From assembly GCF_019654915.1 (NCBI RefSeq), contig NZ_BPET01000002.1:62001-126000 (forward strand): a stretch of 64,000 nucleotides of DNA. Direction: 5' to 3'. Every line of letters starts with the position of its first letter. Within the stretch, counting starts at the first letter, position 1. Origin of the DNA: Shewanella sp. MBTL60-007. Lineage in GTDB: Bacteria; Pseudomonadota; Gammaproteobacteria; Enterobacterales; Shewanellaceae. The notes under the pieces were generated by a model, which saw only the letters and a program-made list of their open reading frames with translations, did not search any database and had not been told where the DNA came from. The position numbers and the translations under genes are program-made. This document shows positions 61,598-64,000 of the stretch, piece by piece.

Positions 61598-62896
61598 TTA
61601 ATCTCTGTGGCTGGGCATCGCATCCAAAATAGCGGGAATTATCTGCTTAAATATCATCAAGGCCATTCTTGGTGGCTCCATATCACCAAACCCCGAGTTC
61701 ATCGCAATCACGGTTTGACTCTCTAAGTCCATGGCAAGAATTTGCCCATGAATACCAACCATTGCCAAGACTTTATAGGTTTTCCCTTTACTGTTAGGAA
61801 GATAAAGTACTCTAAACTGATCTTGATACCAGCCTTTAGCCAGCTTAGATTCCTTGCCCTGACGCCATGAATGACGAACCTTGTCGTTGCCTTGCATCAG
61901 TGACTCAATGAATGCTGTAGGGATCACCTGCTCCCCCCTAAGGTTTTTACCACCATTAAGTATCACCTGCCCTACTCTGGCAAGATCTCGGGTTGTGATA
62001 TTCAACCCGCCAGAGGCAACGACTTCACCATTTCGATTGGCCATCCAGCGAGCTGGATTTTCAACGTCAATTTTATGCCATAATTTTGCAGCAAAAACCT
62101 CGGCTAATGGCTTACCCTGCACTTTTTCAACAACCTTACCTAACAGCTCCGTATTGATATCTAAATAATCATATACTTTGCCGATTGGGCGATAATTATC
62201 TAGCACCTTGGCATAATCCATAATGCTGCGCATATTTGAGTATTGACTATCACCATTCCAGTCCTGGGCCTCAGTCATGCGATCATCCCAAAGCTTACCT
62301 TGGGAAAACTTAACACCGATCCCTGAGCGCATATCGGCGACCTCTTGCACAGTGGCATTCTCAAAGCCAGTGCCTTTCAATTCTGGTAAATAGCTGACTA
62401 TAGGTAAATCCATATCAAGCTTTCCCTCTGCAACCGATATTGCCGCCAGTATCGAAGTAAAAGATTTTGTCACCGACATCTGTAGGTGTGTTTGTTCTGG
62501 ACCATAGTCATTAAAAAAGTGCTGATGCGCTAATTTTCCATTATTAAGTACTACCATAGAATGGTTTTTTAACCTGTCTCTAAGCAGTACTTCGAGACTA
62601 TGTGGACCATCAAGGTCGTTTGCTTTTAACGACAGTAATTCAATCGGAGCCTCCCGCCATGGTTCAACAGGATTTGAATTTGCAGGAGCAATTGCCATAT
62701 GACGAGTAAAGCGGTATGCGTGGGGAAAAGTCACCGCGGCGTTTGCGGCTTGATCCCAATTATCTTGAGTCACTGCAAAGGCTGCCGCCTGTGAGACAAA
62801 TTCAGTATCGACGGGTTTAAACTCTACCGCGTTAACTGAAGCTATTTGAGTCGAAATCACTATTCCGATTAATGTATTAATAAGTCGTTTTTTCAT
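61598..62896 (-). CDS. Exported beta-lactamase-like serine hydrolase
   Basis: 432 residues. Signal peptide (LINTLIGIVISTQIASVNA), then a class C beta-lactamase/NylB-like domain: SxxK as MSVTKSFTSILAAISVAEGK (Ser-Val-Thr-Lys ~143), KVYDYLDINTELLG with the catalytic-type Tyr, WMANRNGEVVASGGLNITTR and DLARVGQVILNGGKNL. Substrate unknown. SD AGGAG precedes the ATG, and a 7 x 7-bp tandem repeat lies 15 bases upstream of the ATG. Confidence 0.88.
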   Translation of the reverse strand: MKKRLINTLIGIVISTQIASVNAVEFKPVDTEFVSQAAAFAVTQDNWDQAANAAVTFPHAYRFTRHMAIAPANSNPVEPWREAPIELLSLKANDLDGPHSLEVLLRDRLKNHSMVVLNNGKLAHQHFFNDYGPEQTHLQMSVTKSFTSILAAISVAEGKLDMDLPIVSYLPELKGTGFENATVQEVADMRSGIGVKFSQGKLWDDRMTEAQDWNGDSQYSNMRSIMDYAKVLDNYRPIGKVYDYLDINTELLGKVVEKVQGKPLAEVFAAKLWHKIDVENPARWMANRNGEVVASGGLNITTRDLARVGQVILNGGKNLRGEQVIPTAFIESLMQGNDKVRHSWRQGKESKLAKGWYQDQFRVLYLPNSKGKTYKVLAMVGIHGQILAMDLESQTVIAMNSGFGDMEPPRMALMIFKQIIPAILDAMPSHRD

Positions 62897-62911
62897 AACA
62901 GCTCCTGCTGA

Positions 62912-62960
62912 GGCTAATGGCTAATGGCTAATGGCTAATGGCTAATGGCTAATGGCTAAT
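62912..62960 (+). repeat. 7-bp tandem repeat, seven perfect copies
   Basis: GGCTAAT repeated exactly seven times (49 bases). It starts 15 bases before the serine hydrolase ATG (on the minus strand) and covers the last codons and stop of the lipoprotein gene. Confidence 0.95.
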
Positions 62961-63308
62961 CACAGTATCGAACTCAAAACACACATGGTTGTTATGCTCG
63001 AAAAACGCTGAAGAGGTGGTGACCCTATGGGGTAGCTTGGTTTTTAGGTAGGCATTCGCCACTTTTCTTGCCGAGTTTTCACTGGTATCGGTAAATAGAC
63101 CCGTTGTCGTGAAACAACTCAGCAGTTTTGTGCTTTCTGGCGAACGCGGCTTAGGAAAAGTCATGCGCATATCGTCATAGGTGAATTCTGGCGCAGAGGT
63201 GCCCACAACTTCATAATTTGCCATGGCTTTAGCCGCTCTATATGCATGTCCCATTGAGCAGCCACTAACGGCTACAGCAAGCACGATTAGCGCTAATTGA
63301 TGTTTCAT
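62949..63308 (-). CDS. Small lipoprotein
   Basis: 119 residues from MKHQLALIVLAVAVSGCS (AGGAGA before the ATG); the longer frame lacks a signal peptide at its start. Lipobox AVSGC. The mature part has two Cys (LLSCFTTTGLFTDTSENSAR, NNHVCFEFDTVISH), perhaps a disulphide. The stop TAG is the first unit of the tandem repeat. Function unknown. Confidence 0.82.
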   Translation of the reverse strand: MKHQLALIVLAVAVSGCSMGHAYRAAKAMANYEVVGTSAPEFTYDDMRMTFPKPRSPESTKLLSCFTTTGLFTDTSENSARKVANAYLKTKLPHRVTTSSAFFEHNNHVCFEFDTVISH

Positions 63309-63458
63309 TCCAAGTCTCCTATTAGTTTGATAACCGCAATGTGCCAAGCTATCGTTCACTAGAAAACTACTCAGCTCTTAGTATTGCTTAGTAGTCCTTG
63401 GAAATTAGTCTGAAATAGGTAAGATGGAGCCACCGATTAGCCCAAAAATGGATCCCAC

Positions 63459-64000
63459 ATGGAAGTAAAACTTTCACAAAAGGCACAAGCAGAACTTGGT
63501 ACTTTAATGGTCAACACTCCGGACCTAATCCACCTTCTTTCCCTGCTGCCTAAAGAGAACTTAAGCGAATATCCGTTGTTGCAAAAAGAGCTAACAAGCA
63601 AACACCCCAATAGCCGTAGCTACAATAAGGCACTAAAAGATAAGGTTTTTACTAAAGAGGAGTTTAGAGACCGTATTTTTGCAAGGCTGGATGTTTTTGC
63701 CTATGAAATGGCAATAAATCTCAATACCGATTATTTAATTGAACGAGTGAGCTTGCTCGTAGGGGATGATATTGCCCGCATCGACGAGCTAGAGATCAAT
63801 GAAATCGGCGCCGATGTTCTGCAGCGAATTTTAACCGACTTAAGCACCGATGTTTGTAAGCAGATCCAGCCCAAAGGTGATCACCCGTTTCTTGCAGAAC
63901 GTGGACGCATCGACCATAGTTTTTGGCGTCATGCAAACAAAGCCTATAGCGCATACATGGATGGATATAATACCCAAGCTTCATTAGATGCTTGGTGCCA
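63459..64000 (+). CDS. Unidentified soluble protein, 3' end outside window (partial)
   Basis: ATG at 63459-63461 opens a frame to the window end, about 180 codons with no stop. Visible stretches: MEVKLSQKAQAELGTLMVNT, HLLSLLPKENLSEYPLLQKE, AYEMAINLNTDYLIERVSLL, RGRIDHSFWRHANKAYSAYM. No signal peptide or TM. Not recognised. The short minus-strand frame within it is a shadow. Confidence 0.75.
   Translation, partial: MEVKLSQKAQAELGTLMVNTPDLIHLLSLLPKENLSEYPLLQKELTSKHPNSRSYNKALKDKVFTKEEFRDRIFARLDVFAYEMAINLNTDYLIERVSLLVGDDIARIDELEINEIGADVLQRILTDLSTDVCKQIQPKGDHPFLAERGRIDHSFWRHANKAYSAYMDGYNTQASLDAWC

Noticed and set aside
63796-63984. 62-codon minus frame near the window end
   Set aside because: Antisense to the long plus frame from 63459, which has a continuous coding appearance to the edge.

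Overview
The window looks like a Shewanella chromosome. A split borosin pair of the SonM/SonA type sits beside bamE-rnfH-ratA-smpB-ssrA, the tmRNA tag reads ANDDNYALAA, and the flanking genes (EAL proteins, LruC-domain protein, NfsA-like reductase, LpxR-like deacylase) fit a marine gammaproteobacterium. The genus is inferred from gene content and order; no database search was made.

Layout. (1) 1-4338, host: a borosin locus on the minus strand (methyltransferase, a nonsense-killed precursor copy, an intact precursor, then a truncated exported protein), followed by bamE, rnfH, ratA and smpB. (2) 4339-4694: tmRNA gene ssrA. Its 3' end is the attachment site of two tandem integrated elements. (3) 4647-38730: a nearly complete P2/HP1-type temperate myophage prophage. 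From left to right it has a spike/baseplate block, a diversity-generating retroelement (DGR), tail fibre, baseplate, tape measure, tail chaperone with a -1 frameshift, lysis, tube and sheath, and head genes (all minus strand). Then come terminase, portal and Ogr-like activator (plus), an early operon read leftwards (Cox-like, CII-like, small ORFs, rolling-circle replication protein, cytosine methyltransferase, PapB-like regulator), and finally CI repressor, a PH-like-domain cargo gene and integrase (plus). (4) 38731-44157: a 5.4-kb second element with a closely related integrase, a BRCT-TerB-TerB-BRCT protein, several small membrane proteins and a membrane protein broken by an amber codon. It ends in a degenerate third copy of the ssrA 3' end plus a second copy of a 74-bp terminator segment. 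(5) 44232-64000, host: YjdM/PhnA, an AraC regulator with a PEBP protein, a nitroreductase, a CBS protein, an EAL pair, lipid A deacylase, outer-membrane proteins, a symporter fused to a solute-binding domain, a BshA-like glycosyltransferase, an LruC/GEVED protein with a lipoprotein, a serine hydrolase, and an unidentified gene cut by the window end.

How the parts work together. The most informative system is the DGR. A 117-nt template repeat (TR, 9004-9120) and a 117-nt variable repeat (VR, 9574-9690) differ at exactly ten positions, and all ten are adenines in the template. The VR is the C-terminal end of a C-type-lectin/formylglycine-enzyme-like protein whose gene overlaps a tail-fibre gene by ATGA. 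An Avd accessory protein and a reverse transcriptase with YMDD follow, with a hairpin just downstream of the VR. The phage therefore appears equipped to rewrite its receptor-binding tip. Unusually, the template lies in frame inside the open frame that encodes the reverse transcriptase.
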